A DNA stretch of 60,647 nucleotides from NCBI GenBank assembly GCA_017404205.1, contig JAFRCV010000011.1, forward strand, positions 1 to 60,647. Direction: 5' to 3'. The notes beneath the pieces are model-generated. The model saw only the letters and a list, made by a program, of their open reading frames with translations. It was not told where the DNA came from and searched no databases. The DNA comes from Erysipelotrichaceae bacterium (GTDB lineage: Bacteria > Bacillota_I > Bacilli_A > Erysipelotrichales > Erysipelotrichaceae). Positions 35,215 to 45,527 of the stretch are shown here, piece by piece. Position 1 is the stretch's first letter; each line of letters starts with the position of its first letter. The position numbers and the translations under genes were made by a program.

Positions 35215-36780
35215 ATGAATAAAAAACCGGTTGTTTTGGTAGTAATGGATGGCGTAGGTGAATCGCCAAATGAATTAGGCAATGCCGTAAAAAATGCCTA
35301 TACACCAAATTTAGATTATTTAAAAGAAAATTGTCCATGGACTACAATTAAGGCTCATGGTACAGCAGTAGGCTTACCTAGTGATGATGATATGGGAAAT
35401 TCAGAAGTTGGTCATAATGCTATTGGATGTGGCCAAGTATATTCACAAGGCGCAAAATTAGTTAATGAATCTATTAATGATGGTTCTATTTATCAAAGTG
35501 AGACTTGGAAAAAGTTAATTGAAAACGCTAAAGATCATACATTACATTTTTTAGGCTTATTATCAGATGGCAATGTTCACTCAAACATTTCTCATTTGAA
35601 AGCTATGATTAAAGAAGCTAAAAACGAGGGCATTAGGCGTTTAAGAGTCCATGTCTTAATGGATGGAAGAGATGTTCCTGAAACCTCAGGGCTTGAATAC
35701 ATCGATGATTTAGAGAATTTATTAGCTTCATTAAACGATGATAATTTTGATGGCAAGATTGCTTCTGGTGGTGGAAGAATGTATATCACTATGGATAGAT
35801 ACGAAGCAGATTGGGAAATGGTTAAAAGAGGCTGGGATTGTCATGTCGCAGGTATTGGAAGAAAGTTTAATAGTGCTAGAGAAGCTATTGAAACATATCG
35901 CAAAGAACTTGGTGTAAACGATCAAAATCTTCCTGAATTTGTTATTTGTGAAAATGAAAAACCAGTAGGTGCAATTGAGAATCATGATTCTGTAATATAC
36001 TTCAATTTCAGAGGTGATAGAGCTTTAGAAATATCAAGAGCATTTGATAATAATAACTATAAATTTGAAAAATCAAAAGAAGTAGATGTTATGTATGCTG
36101 GAATGCTTGAATATGATGGTGATTTACATATCCCAGCTAATTATTTAGTAAACCCACCAGCAATCAAAGACACAATGTCAGAATATTTTGTGAAAAATGG
36201 ATTAAAGACATATGCAATTTCAGAAACACAAAAGTTTGGCCATGTAACTTATTTCTGGAATGGCAATAGAAGTGAAAAATTTGATGATAATTTAGAAGAT
36301 TGGGTAGAAATTAAATCTGATTTATGTCCATTTGATGAGAAGCCTTGGATGAAATCAAGCGATATCACTGAACAATTAGTAGAAGCTATCGATTCAAAGA
36401 AATACACATTCTTGAGAACTAATTTCCCTAATGGCGATATGGTAGGACATACAGGAAATTATGAAGCTACTATCATTGGCGTAGAATCAGTTGATTTAAA
36501 TCTAAGAAGAATCATGGATGCATGTAAGAGAAATGACTGTATATTACTTGTAACAGCAGATCATGGAAATGCTGATGAAATGTATGAAAAGAGAAAATCT
36601 GAAGATGCTCCATTGAAACCTAAAACATCACACACATTAAACAAAGTTCCATTCATTATCTATAATGCAGATGTTGAACTAAAAGAAGGAAACTTTGGCT
36701 TAAGCAATATTGCCGCAACAGTATTTAAATTATTAGATTTAGATATTCCATCTTCTTGGGATAAAGCAATGATTAAATAG
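35215..36780 (+). CDS. gpmI: Phosphoglycerate mutase, cofactor-independent
   Basis: A 521-aa manganese enzyme of glycolysis interconverting 3- and 2-phosphoglycerate. The N-terminal metal motif VVMDGVGE is at about residues 8-15. The phosphorylated Ser lies in DMGNSEVGH near residue 63. VTADHGNADEM and SHTLNKVPF near the C-terminus complete the two-metal site. Length is normal. It is separate from the pgk-tpiA-eno operon that lies about 4 kb downstream, and it ends at its own terminator. Confidence 0.97.
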   Translation: MNKKPVVLVVMDGVGESPNELGNAVKNAYTPNLDYLKENCPWTTIKAHGTAVGLPSDDDMGNSEVGHNAIGCGQVYSQGAKLVNESINDGSIYQSETWKKLIENAKDHTLHFLGLLSDGNVHSNISHLKAMIKEAKNEGIRRLRVHVLMDGRDVPETSGLEYIDDLENLLASLNDDNFDGKIASGGGRMYITMDRYEADWEMVKRGWDCHVAGIGRKFNSAREAIETYRKELGVNDQNLPEFVICENEKPVGAIENHDSVIYFNFRGDRALEISRAFDNNNYKFEKSKEVDVMYAGMLEYDGDLHIPANYLVNPPAIKDTMSEYFVKNGLKTYAISETQKFGHVTYFWNGNRSEKFDDNLEDWVEIKSDLCPFDEKPWMKSSDITEQLVEAIDSKKYTFLRTNFPNGDMVGHTGNYEATIIGVESVDLNLRRIMDACKRNDCILLVTADHGNADEMYEKRKSEDAPLKPKTSHTLNKVPFIIYNADVELKEGNFGLSNIAATVFKLLDLDIPSSWDKAMIK

Positions 36781-36786
36781 CATAAG

Positions 36787-36810
36787 AGGTGTCAAAAGAC
36801 ACCTTTTCTT
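36787..36810 (+). terminator. Intrinsic terminator after gpmI
   Basis: A 7-bp stem AGGTGTC/GACACCT with loop AAAA and TTTTCTTT. Confidence 0.85.
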
Positions 36811-36925
36811 TATAATAATCAACAAGAATTTTTCAACTTTAAATACTTGCTATAAGAATAAAGTACGATTAAAAACAATCGATAAATAGGCACTATTTTT
36901 TGCTATGCCAAGAACATTTGGATTC

Positions 36926-36957
36926 TTGACAAACTCTGTCGGGGGGGGGGGTATTAT
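36926..36957 (+). promoter_or_regulatory. Promoter-like element with an 11-G run in the spacer (copy 2)
   Basis: TTGACA at 36926-36931, AACTCTGTC, 11 Gs at 36941-36951, then TATTAT at 36952-36957: a 20-base spacer. The -35, the nine bases after it and the G count are identical to copy 1 at 21815, while upstream and downstream sequence differ. AAAGGA and an ATG follow within 35 bases. It would respond to the same factor or slippage as copy 1. Confidence 0.72.
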
Positions 36958-36987
36958 TTTCTTATAAAACGAAAGGAAATAATAATT

Positions 36988-37377
36988 ATGGCAACAGTAT
37001 CTAGTGGCATCGTGTTAGATGCAAATTTAATGAATTTAAAAGCAATCAGTTTAAATGAAGTTAGGAGCGAAGTTCCAACATTACTAGTAAATGGAGAAGA
37101 GATAGTTCAAGCTTTTCAAACCGTTAGAGACCAAGTTATTTTTACGAACAAGAGAGTTTTTGTTGTTAATGTTCAAGGCTTAGTAGGAAAGAAAATATCT
37201 TATTTTTCATACCCTTATTCAAAAGTGCAATATTATGGAATTGAAACAGCAGGCCTGCTAGATATCGATAGCGAGTTAATTCTAGCTTTTAGCAATGGAG
37301 CAAGATTGCAATTTGATTTCAAATCTAATGTTGATATAAAACAGATCAGCTCATTAATTTCACAATACATTATCTAA
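36988..37377 (+). CDS. Bacterial PH-domain-like protein
   Basis: A 129-aa soluble protein whose core, EEIVQAFQTVRDQVIFTNKRVFVVNVQGLVGKKISYFSYPYSKVQYYGIET, has the alternating strands and FTNKR turn of bacterial pleckstrin-homology (bPH) domains. A C-terminal helix DIKQISSLISQYI follows, as in those domains. Similar proteins often associate with membrane stress responses, but the ligand is unknown. It is a one-gene unit between the G-run promoter and a terminator at 37430. Confidence 0.85.
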   Translation: MATVSSGIVLDANLMNLKAISLNEVRSEVPTLLVNGEEIVQAFQTVRDQVIFTNKRVFVVNVQGLVGKKISYFSYPYSKVQYYGIETAGLLDIDSELILAFSNGARLQFDFKSNVDIKQISSLISQYII

Positions 37378-37429
37378 TTCTAATGATGTATTAAAGATTA
37401 TTTTGTATTTTTGAACCGTTTTTATAAAA

Positions 37430-37453
37430 AAATCTAGCAGATGCTAGATTTTT
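37430..37453. terminator. Bidirectional terminator between the PH-domain gene and the minus-strand pair
   Basis: A 10-bp stem AAATCTAGCA/TGCTAGATTT with a 2-base loop, an A-run on the left and a T-run on the right, suitable for both converging transcripts. Confidence 0.85.
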
Positions 37454-37463
37454 TATTAGTATT

Positions 37464-37841
37464 CTATGATTTTCTTAATTGTTTATTCTCTCTTATTAGT
37501 GATTGATATCTATATGCTTTATTAAATGATTTTCTTATAGAACGTTTAGAATATTTAGTATCTTTATAATCCTTAAAAGCGAATCTAATAACCTCATAAT
37601 AGAAGACAAAACGCATGAAGAAAGGAATAGATACTTGTGTAGTGTTATCAATAATTGCTTTCTTATTATTGAATGCTTCAATATTTTCGTTGATATTCTT
37701 AACTCCATCGCTTATAGGTTTAATGTTTTTGGATAATAATTTTATTTTTCCTAATATTCTAATAATTATCGCCAATAAAATAACTCCTAAAATAATATAG
37801 GCAATATAAGAATAATCACTAATTAATCTCAACATATTCAT
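37464..37841 (-). CDS. Small single-pass membrane protein of unknown function
   Basis: A 125-aa protein with one hydrophobic helix (about residues 12-31) and a long basic cytoplasmic-type tail (about 80 Lys/Arg/Tyr-rich residues, ending IRENKQLRKS). No known motif. It starts 4 bases after yigZ on the same strand, so it is likely co-transcribed. A charged helix after the membrane segment may form a short coiled coil. Confidence 0.65.
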   Translation of the reverse strand: MNMLRLISDYSYIAYIILGVILLAIIIRILGKIKLLSKNIKPISDGVKNINENIEAFNNKKAIIDNTTQVSIPFFMRFVFYYEVIRFAFKDYKDTKYSKRSIRKSFNKAYRYQSLIRENKQLRKS

Positions 37842-37845
37842 ATAT

Positions 37846-38442
37846 TTATTTTATCACTTTCTGAATTATTTCTTCACCTATGAGTGTTGGCGATTTGCCT
37901 TTAGTTATTTCTTTTATTTTGTCTAATATACTTTCATTTTTTAAAACAAATGTTATTTTTACATTAACATCATAATCCTTATTTAAAAGATAAGTATTAT
38001 TCATTAATAAGTTATCTAATTTATTAGCTACTTCATAATCTGATATTAATTCATATTTAGGATAAATATAATCTTCAACAATAATAGCCTTTTTTAATGC
38101 TTCTAAAGCTGCGTTACTGTAGGCTCTTGATAAACCACCAACGCCAAGTTTAATACCGCCAAAATATCTAACTACTAAACAACAAGTATTATTTAAATTA
38201 TTCTTTTCAAGAATATTTAAAACAGGGATACCTCCTGTACCACTAGGTTCTCCATCATCGCTTGATCTTTTAATATTATTAGAAATAAAAGCTGATACAA
38301 CGTGGCTTGCATCATAATATTTTTTTCTTATCTCTTTTAGATACTCTTTATATTCATCTTCACTAAAAACAGGCTTTATATAGGCTATAAAACGGCTTTT
38401 TTCAATTATTAACGTTGATGATACTTCATCTTTAATATACAT
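37846..38442 (-). CDS. yigZ: YigZ/IMPACT family protein
   Basis: A 198-aa protein of the YigZ (UPF0029/IMPACT) family. The signature SSDDGEPSGTGGIPVLNIL (about residues 58-76) is nearly invariant, followed by CCLVVRYFGGIKLGVGGLSRAY. The C-terminal half is a DUF1949 ferredoxin-like domain. Eukaryotic IMPACT affects translation control through GCN2; the bacterial role is not settled. The ATG lies just upstream of the divergent secreted-protein gene. Confidence 0.95.
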   Translation of the reverse strand: MYIKDEVSSTLIIEKSRFIAYIKPVFSEDEYKEYLKEIRKKYYDASHVVSAFISNNIKRSSDDGEPSGTGGIPVLNILEKNNLNNTCCLVVRYFGGIKLGVGGLSRAYSNAALEALKKAIIVEDYIYPKYELISDYEVANKLDNLLMNNTYLLNKDYDVNVKITFVLKNESILDKIKEITKGKSPTLIGEEIIQKVIK

Positions 38443-38519
38443 AGAATTATTATATATTTTTTAAAGTCCTTAATAAACTTATATAGTATAATTATGTAGT
38501 ATTAATTAAGGAGTAATTT

Positions 38520-40775
38520 ATGAAAATGCTAAAGAAATTCATTCTTTCGTTAGTCATGGTTTTCATGGCTATAAGTATTTTACCTACCACTGCTCATGCT
38601 GGCTATAAAGTTGATAGAGTGGCAAAATTAAATGCAGGCGAAGGACATTATATTTGTTACTATAATGAATACGATAGCGATTTAGGCTACAATGTCCAAA
38701 AAATTGCAGAACTTTCTGAAGTTGCTTTATTTGTCATTGACGAAGGCGATGGCTATAGATATGAACTTGAAGCACCAGAAATTGATGTAATTACGATTGA
38801 TGAGATTCCAGTTAGAGAAGGCTATGAATTCTTGGGCTATAAAAAAGGTGATGATTATTACCAAAGCCTATATGGTGTCGATTTTGCTGATGGCGATACT
38901 TTTGAAGTTATTTGGGGTCAATTAATTGGTTCAGTAACTGTTGATGGCAATGGTGGCAAATTCCTTGCAGGAAAATATGATGCAGATACTGATAAAAACA
39001 TTGAAGAAAAAGTATCAGAAATTATTGTCAACTTCTATCGAGTTGGAAATGAAGTTGAATGTCGAACAGCTAAAGAAGGCTTTGAATGGGTTGACCAATT
39101 TCCTGAAAAAATAGGATCTGATTTCTTAGGCTTTTCTACTTCTGCTGATGGTAAAGAAGTATTTGCACTAGAAGATACACCAGTTAATGTTGATAAGATT
39201 TATGCTATTTATAATGAACCGCTTAGATCATTTACAGCACATGCAAATGGTGGCGAATTTGTAACACATAAATATATTCCTGAAACTGATAAAGATGAAA
39301 CAGGTTCTTTAGAAACTATTATTATTGATGTATTTGAAGATAGTGAAGGCAATAAATACAATAGAACTCGTAGAAGCGAAGAATATGATTATGTAGAAGA
39401 AGCTACAAGAGAAGGTTATCGTTTTGTAGGCTATGCTACAAAAGCAAATAGTGAAGAGGGTTCTTATAATATTGAAAGCCTTCCTGAAAGCGTAAAAGAT
39501 TTATATGCTGTTTATAAGAAAGCAACAAAGGTTACATTGAATCCAAATGGCGGTCAATTTGATTGGCAAGATATGAATGGCAGCTATACAGATCCTAGAG
39601 TTGAAGACTTGCTAGTAGGCGAAAGATTAAGCGACTATGGTGTCAATAAAGAAGGCGAATACTTTATTGGCTGGTATATAGAAGCTGATGGTGGCAGAAA
39701 GGTTAATGAAGTTCCTGAAGAAGCTATAACTTTATATGCACGTTATTCACAAGATCCAATATTTATTCTTAATTACAACTTACCTGAAGATGCAAATGTA
39801 GGTTTTGTTCCTTTTGAAAATGCTAAACTAAGCCAATTAAGAAATGGTGTACAACTTCCAACTGTAACATCTGATAAAGGCACATTTATGAATTGGTCAT
39901 ATGATGTAGAAGACTATTCATTAAGATTTTCTACAGAAAACAATGTCTTAAAGATTGAAGAGGTCGGTGACAAAATCGACAATTACGTAATTGAACTTAC
40001 TCCAAATTTCAAGAGAACTATCGAAGAAAACAATGAGAGACTTGTAGAAGAAAGTGGAGTTGTAGTTATTGATATTAAAGATAATGATGAATTAGCTGAA
40101 ACGTATGTAGAAAATAATACTGGAAAAACACTAGTATTAAGATACAAAGAAGCAATAATGATTATTCCATATGAAGAAATATCTGCTATTCCTGCTCCTA
40201 AAAAAGAAGTAGTTGAAAGTTCTATTAATGGATCAAACATCAATCTTGCTGGCAATATTAATGACTATGTTGATTATTCAGATTATGTAAATACTGGTGA
40301 TTTTGTATTATTGTTAGTAAATGCAATTGATGAAACAGCAACATATTATCTTGATGAAAATTATTTAAGTTTTATTAATAATTCAAAATTAACTGCTGGT
40401 TATAATGTTGATGATGCCAGATTCCTTAATTTATCATTAGGCTATCTAAACTTTGGAAACAGCGCTAATCAACATTTATCTATGGGCAATATAGAACTTG
40501 AAGAAGGAAAGAAATTAGCATATGAAATTAATATTGAAGGTAAATTTAAACAATTAGCTGATAACTATACAAGATCTTATAAAATGCTACATAAAAGACA
40601 TGATGGTAGTGTAGAAGAAATTACTACGACAACAAATTCTTACGGCAATTATATTAAAGTAAATGGAAATATAATTACTGTATATGTTGACGAAACTTCT
40701 CCATTCATGTTGATGTATAAAGACAGTGCTAAAACAGTTCCAGTATATTCAGTTCCTGACACTGCAACAAAATAA
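38520..40775 (+). CDS. Secreted multi-repeat protein with InlB B-repeats
   Basis: A 751-aa protein with a clear signal peptide (about residues 1-28, ending PTTAHA). Several InlB B-type (Listeria-Bacteroides) repeats follow to about residue 420, seen as Y-E-F-L-G-Y, GDGDTFEVIW, LNPNGGQFDW and YFIGWYIEADG elements. The C-terminal third (about 430-751) is beta-rich and unassigned. There is no LPXTG, lipobox or C-terminal helix, so it is either released or held by non-covalent contact. The ribosome site AAGGAG and a terminator mark it as a single-gene unit. Confidence 0.88.
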   Translation: MKMLKKFILSLVMVFMAISILPTTAHAGYKVDRVAKLNAGEGHYICYYNEYDSDLGYNVQKIAELSEVALFVIDEGDGYRYELEAPEIDVITIDEIPVREGYEFLGYKKGDDYYQSLYGVDFADGDTFEVIWGQLIGSVTVDGNGGKFLAGKYDADTDKNIEEKVSEIIVNFYRVGNEVECRTAKEGFEWVDQFPEKIGSDFLGFSTSADGKEVFALEDTPVNVDKIYAIYNEPLRSFTAHANGGEFVTHKYIPETDKDETGSLETIIIDVFEDSEGNKYNRTRRSEEYDYVEEATREGYRFVGYATKANSEEGSYNIESLPESVKDLYAVYKKATKVTLNPNGGQFDWQDMNGSYTDPRVEDLLVGERLSDYGVNKEGEYFIGWYIEADGGRKVNEVPEEAITLYARYSQDPIFILNYNLPEDANVGFVPFENAKLSQLRNGVQLPTVTSDKGTFMNWSYDVEDYSLRFSTENNVLKIEEVGDKIDNYVIELTPNFKRTIEENNERLVEESGVVVIDIKDNDELAETYVENNTGKTLVLRYKEAIMIIPYEEISAIPAPKKEVVESSINGSNINLAGNINDYVDYSDYVNTGDFVLLLVNAIDETATYYLDENYLSFINNSKLTAGYNVDDARFLNLSLGYLNFGNSANQHLSMGNIELEEGKKLAYEINIEGKFKQLADNYTRSYKMLHKRHDGSVEEITTTTNSYGNYIKVNGNIITVYVDETSPFMLMYKDSAKTVPVYSVPDTATK

Positions 40776-40785
40776 TCAATCTAAT

Positions 40786-40816
40786 AGAACTAAGGTAAAA
40801 ACCTTAGTTCTTTTTA
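40786..40816 (+). terminator. Intrinsic terminator after the secreted repeat protein
   Basis: A 10-bp stem AGAACTAAGG/CCTTAGTTCT with a 6-base loop and TTTTT. Confidence 0.88.
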
Positions 40817-40843
40817 TGTTAGAATTGATTAGGCGAGGTTTTT

Positions 40844-41017
40844 ATGAGAAATTTAGAAGATGTATTAAAGGACTTAAAAGAAGCTGAAAAAGAATTCCAA
40901 GAGAAATGTAATAAATATGGAATCGAAGAACAGCGCAAAAGAAGAAACAAAGAAGATAATAATGAAATAAAAGAAGATAGTGAAAAAGAAGTCGAAAAAT
41001 CACAAGAACAACAATAA
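40844..41017 (+). CDS. Small charged coiled-coil protein (57 aa)
   Basis: A 57-aa frame starting MRNLEDVLKDLKEAEKEF, almost entirely Glu/Lys/Arg/Asn/Gln and predicted helical or coiled coil. GGCGAGG precedes the ATG at good distance, a terminator ends just upstream, and pgk begins 63 bases later. It is not a recognised family. The opposite-strand frame over the same bases has no start signals and is taken as a shadow. Confidence 0.6.
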   Translation: MRNLEDVLKDLKEAEKEFQEKCNKYGIEEQRKRRNKEDNNEIKEDSEKEVEKSQEQQ

Positions 41018-41080
41018 TAAGCTTTTATCAATTTTAGGTTGTAAAATGCTATAATTATAACGCAAAAAAGGAGGAGAAAA

Positions 41081-42301
41081 ATGGCAAAAAAATTAGTTAC
41101 AGATTTAAATGTAACAGGTAAAAAAGTCATCGTTAGAGTTGATTTTAATGTTCCATTAAAGAATGGTGAAATTACTGATGACAATCGTATTGTTGCTGCA
41201 CTTCCAACTATTAAATATTTAGTTGAAAATGGTGCAAGAGTTATTCTTTTATCACATTTAGGTAAGATTGATTATAAGAAAACTGAAGAAGAAATTGCTG
41301 CAGCTAAAAAGAAAAATAATATGGCTCCAGTTGCAAAGAGACTTGCTGAACATTTATCAGATAGAAAAGTAGTCTTTGTTGATGCAACAAGAGGCGAAGC
41401 AGTTGAAAAAGCTGTTAATGAATTAAAAGATGGCGAAGTATTATTACTACAAAATACTCGTTATGAAAAAGGTGAATCTAAGAACGATGAAGAGCTTTCA
41501 AAATATTGGGCAAGTCTAGGCGATTTATATGTATCTGACGCTTTTGGCTCAGTTCATAGAGCTCACGCTTCTACAGTAGGTATTCCTTCTAATTTACCTA
41601 GCGCTGTTGGTTTCTTAATTGAAAAAGAATTAAAATTCTTGGGTGATGCAGTTGAAAACCCTGTAAGACCATTTGTAGGTATTTTAGGTGGTGCTAAAGT
41701 TGCTGATAAATTAGCTGTTATTTCTAACTTATTAGAGAAATGTGACACATTAATCATCGGTGGTGGAATGGCTTATACATTCTTAAAAGCTCAAGGTAAA
41801 GAAGTTGGTAAGTCATTAGTTGATGATGAAAAATTAGACTACTGTAAAGAAATGATTGAAAAGGCAGCTAAACTTGGTAAGAAACTATTATTACCAATTG
41901 ATACAGTTGTATGTTCAAGTTTCCCTGATCCAATTGATGCAGAAGTTGAAACAGAAGTAGTTCCTTCTGATCAAATTCCTTCTGATAAAGAAGGGCTTGA
42001 TATTGGTCCTAAGACTGCTGAATTATTCGCTAATGAAGTTAAAGCTGCTAAGACTGTAGTATGGAATGGACCTATGGGAGTGTTTGAAAACCCTACACTT
42101 GCTGCTGGCACAAATACTGTTGCTAAGGCATTAGCTGAATGCGAAGGCACTACAATTATTGGTGGCGGTGATAGTGCAGCTGCTATTAAGAAACTTGGTT
42201 ATGCTGATAAGGTAAGCCATGTTTCAACTGGTGGTGGTGCTTCTCTTGAATTCTTAGAAGGAAAAGGTCTACCTGGTGTAGATGTAATCGAGGATAAATA
42301 A
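41081..42301 (+). CDS. pgk: Phosphoglycerate kinase
   Basis: A 406-aa glycolytic enzyme making ATP from 1,3-bisphosphoglycerate. Motifs: [13 protein letters not shown] (about residues 13-25), [17 protein letters not shown] and the nucleotide loop [20 protein letters not shown] lies before the ATG, and a TATAAT at 41050-41055 is a likely -10. It heads the pgk-tpiA-eno operon; its stop overlaps the tpiA ATG by one base. Confidence 0.98.
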   Translation: MAKKLVTDLNVTGKKVIVRVDFNVPLKNGEITDDNRIVAALPTIKYLVENGARVILLSHLGKIDYKKTEEEIAAAKKKNNMAPVAKRLAEHLSDRKVVFVDATRGEAVEKAVNELKDGEVLLLQNTRYEKGESKNDEELSKYWASLGDLYVSDAFGSVHRAHASTVGIPSNLPSAVGFLIEKELKFLGDAVENPVRPFVGILGGAKVADKLAVISNLLEKCDTLIIGGGMAYTFLKAQGKEVGKSLVDDEKLDYCKEMIEKAAKLGKKLLLPIDTVVCSSFPDPIDAEVETEVVPSDQIPSDKEGLDIGPKTAELFANEVKAAKTVVWNGPMGVFENPTLAAGTNTVAKALAECEGTTIIGGGDSAAAIKKLGYADKVSHVSTGGGASLEFLEGKGLPGVDVIEDK

Positions 42302-43047
42302 TGAGAAAACCTATTATTGTTGGCAACTGGAAAATGAATAAGACAGTTGCTGAAACTAAAGAATTTATAGAAGCTGTTGATCCATATGTTGCAGGAATTG
42401 ATACTTGCGAATATGGTATTGGCGCTCCTTATACAGATTTATATTGTGCTACATCTTTAGCTTCAAATTTAATCATTGGAGCTGAAAACTGTCATTTTGA
42501 AGATAATGGTGCTTATACTGGCGAAGTTTCAATTCCAATGTTAAAAGAACTTGGTGTTAAAGCTTGTATTATTGGCCATTCAGAAAGAAGACAAATGTTT
42601 GGCGAAAGTGATGAAGCTGTAAATAAAAAAGTTAAGAAATTATTAGAAAATGACATTATGCCAATTATGTGCTGTGGTGAAACAGAGGCTGAATTTGATG
42701 CTGGTAAAACAGAAGAAAGAATCAGAAGTCAAGTTTCATTAGGTCTTAAAGGCTTATGCCCAGAATGTGTTAAAAGAGTAGTTGTTGCATATGAACCAAT
42801 TTGGGCAATTGGTACTGGCAAATCAGCTGATAAAGATATCGCTGAAAAATGTTGTGCAATTGTTAGAGATGAAATCCGCAAAATGTATGGTGATGCTGCT
42901 GATGAAGTAAGAATTCAATATGGTGGCTCAGTAAAACCTAACAATATTAAAGAATACATGGCAATGGAAGATATCGATGGTGCTCTAATTGGTGGAGCTT
43001 CTCTAAAAGTTGATTCTTTCAAAGAAATTATAGACGCTACAAAATAA
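42301..43047 (+). CDS. tpiA: Triosephosphate isomerase
   Basis: A 248-aa TIM barrel that interconverts DHAP and glyceraldehyde-3-phosphate. Lys in GNWKMNK (residue 11 region), catalytic His in IIGHSERR, catalytic Glu in VAYEPIWAIGTG and the phosphate loop YGGSVKP are all intact. It overlaps pgk by one base and leads eno by 12 bases. Confidence 0.98.
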   Translation: MRKPIIVGNWKMNKTVAETKEFIEAVDPYVAGIDTCEYGIGAPYTDLYCATSLASNLIIGAENCHFEDNGAYTGEVSIPMLKELGVKACIIGHSERRQMFGESDEAVNKKVKKLLENDIMPIMCCGETEAEFDAGKTEERIRSQVSLGLKGLCPECVKRVVVAYEPIWAIGTGKSADKDIAEKCCAIVRDEIRKMYGDAADEVRIQYGGSVKPNNIKEYMAMEDIDGALIGGASLKVDSFKEIIDATK

Positions 43048-44361
<1,314 letters not shown>

Positions 44362-44376
44362 CTAAGTGTCTATTAG

Positions 44377-44404
44377 CCCTTCCCTTAGAGGAAGGGTTTT
44401 TTTA
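44377..44404 (+). terminator. Intrinsic terminator after eno
   Basis: A GC-rich 7-bp stem CCCTTCC/GGAAGGG with a 6-base loop and a T7 run. Confidence 0.9.
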
Positions 44405-44451
44405 TTTATTTTAGTGTATAATTAAGAAGTTAAATTCAAAGGGGATTTTTT

Positions 44452-45411
44452 ATGGCAAAAAGAAAAGATGCAACAAGAGTTCAAATTGATGAACCATTAC
44501 ACATGATACTTCCTTATATCATGCCTCATAAGACAGAAGCAGAAGTTTCTTCTTTTGAACATTTTGATGTAACTAACCTTGTTGATTATATTGATGCTAA
44601 AAGAGCTAAAGGCAGTGAATTAAAACTATTCCATTGCATTTGTTATGCTGTTGCTAAAACAATTTATCATCGTCCATTGTTAAACAGATTTATTGCTGGT
44701 AAATACTATTGGCAAAGAAATGATATCTCATTGTCATTCAATGTTAAACAAAAATTCCAAGATGATGCACAAGAATCGTTAATGTTCTTATATGCAAAAC
44801 CAGAAATGACACTTGATGATGTTTCTAAACTAATCTTAGGCGATGTCAAACAAATAAGACATAATGGTTCAAATGATATTGATGGTACAATGAAATTTGT
44901 TGGCAAATTGCCACGTTTTATCATCACTTTCTTAGTATGGGTTTTAAAACGTTTAGACTTCCATGGACACATGATTGAAGCATTAAGCAAAGGTGATCCT
45001 AATTTCTCAACTGTATTATTATCTAATTTAGGATCAATTGGTGCTGGTGCTCCATATCATCATTTGAATAATTATGGTACAAATTCAATCATGATTACAA
45101 TTGGCACTCTAGATAGAAATGAAAAGAAAGCAACATTAGATATGACTTTCACTCTAGATGAAAGAATAGCTGATGGCTTCTATTTTGCGAAATCATTAAG
45201 ATATATTAAATATCTATTTGAACATCCAGAAGAAATGGAAAAACCAATTTCTGCTGAAATGCCAGAAGGAATCATTGAAGCAAAACATCATCAAGCTAAA
45301 GTTGTAAAAGAAGTCAAAAAACCAGCTGTTAAAAAGGCTTCTTCAAATAAGAAAGCTACTACTAAGAAGACTACTACAGCTAAAAAAGCTACTACAAAGA
45401 AAACTAAATAA
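44452..45411 (+). CDS. 2-oxoacid dehydrogenase E2/chloramphenicol acetyltransferase-like protein with basic tail
   Basis: A 319-aa protein. Residues about 1-265 follow the E2 catalytic/CAT fold: DIDGTMKFVGKLPRF, FSTVLLSNLGSIGAGAPYHHL and the late LDERIADGFYFAKSLRYIKYLFEHPE. The catalytic HxxxDG of the family reads ERIADG, so the general-base His is absent. No lipoyl or E1-binding domain is present. The last about 35 residues are a Lys/Ala/Thr-rich, histone H1-like tail. The substrate is unknown and a non-enzymatic role is possible. Flanked by terminators. Confidence 0.82.
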   Translation: MAKRKDATRVQIDEPLHMILPYIMPHKTEAEVSSFEHFDVTNLVDYIDAKRAKGSELKLFHCICYAVAKTIYHRPLLNRFIAGKYYWQRNDISLSFNVKQKFQDDAQESLMFLYAKPEMTLDDVSKLILGDVKQIRHNGSNDIDGTMKFVGKLPRFIITFLVWVLKRLDFHGHMIEALSKGDPNFSTVLLSNLGSIGAGAPYHHLNNYGTNSIMITIGTLDRNEKKATLDMTFTLDERIADGFYFAKSLRYIKYLFEHPEEMEKPISAEMPEGIIEAKHHQAKVVKEVKKPAVKKASSNKKATTKKTTTAKKATTKKTK

Positions 45412-45413
45412 GC

Positions 45414-45435
45414 AAAGGGCTATAAAGCCCTTTTT
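45414..45435 (+). terminator. Intrinsic terminator after the E2-like gene
   Basis: An 8-bp stem AAAGGGCT/AGCCCTTT with loop ATAA and a T-run. Confidence 0.85.
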
Positions 45436-45449
45436 AAATATTAATAAAA

Positions 45450-45501
45450 GAGTGCTAATATTTAGCACTCTTATTGACTGAGTGCTATTAAGTAGTATAA
45501 T
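45450..45501 (+). promoter_or_regulatory. groESL promoter with CIRCE (HrcA) operator and an extra half-site
   Basis: TTAGCACTC (45462-45470), 9 bases and GAGTGCTAT (45480-45488) form a CIRCE element with one mismatch to the consensus. The -35 TTGACT (45474-45479) sits inside the 9-base gap, and TATAAT is at 45496-45501 with a 16-base spacer. A further GAGTGCTAA half-site at 45450-45458 faces the first arm three bases away. HrcA bound here would block the promoter until heat or unfolded protein removes it. Confidence 0.93.
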
Positions 45502-45527
45502 TGATTATGGTAAAAGGAGGTTTTAAG

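Noticed and set aside
40819-41184. 121-aa minus-strand frame before pgk
   Set aside because: It runs antisense through pgk and the 57-aa gene; Ser/Phe-rich composition is typical of antisense to Lys/Glu-rich sequence.
45501-45527. TTG start for groES
   Set aside because: It overlaps the -10 of the promoter; the ATG at 45528 has a perfect ribosome site and gives the standard 94-aa length.
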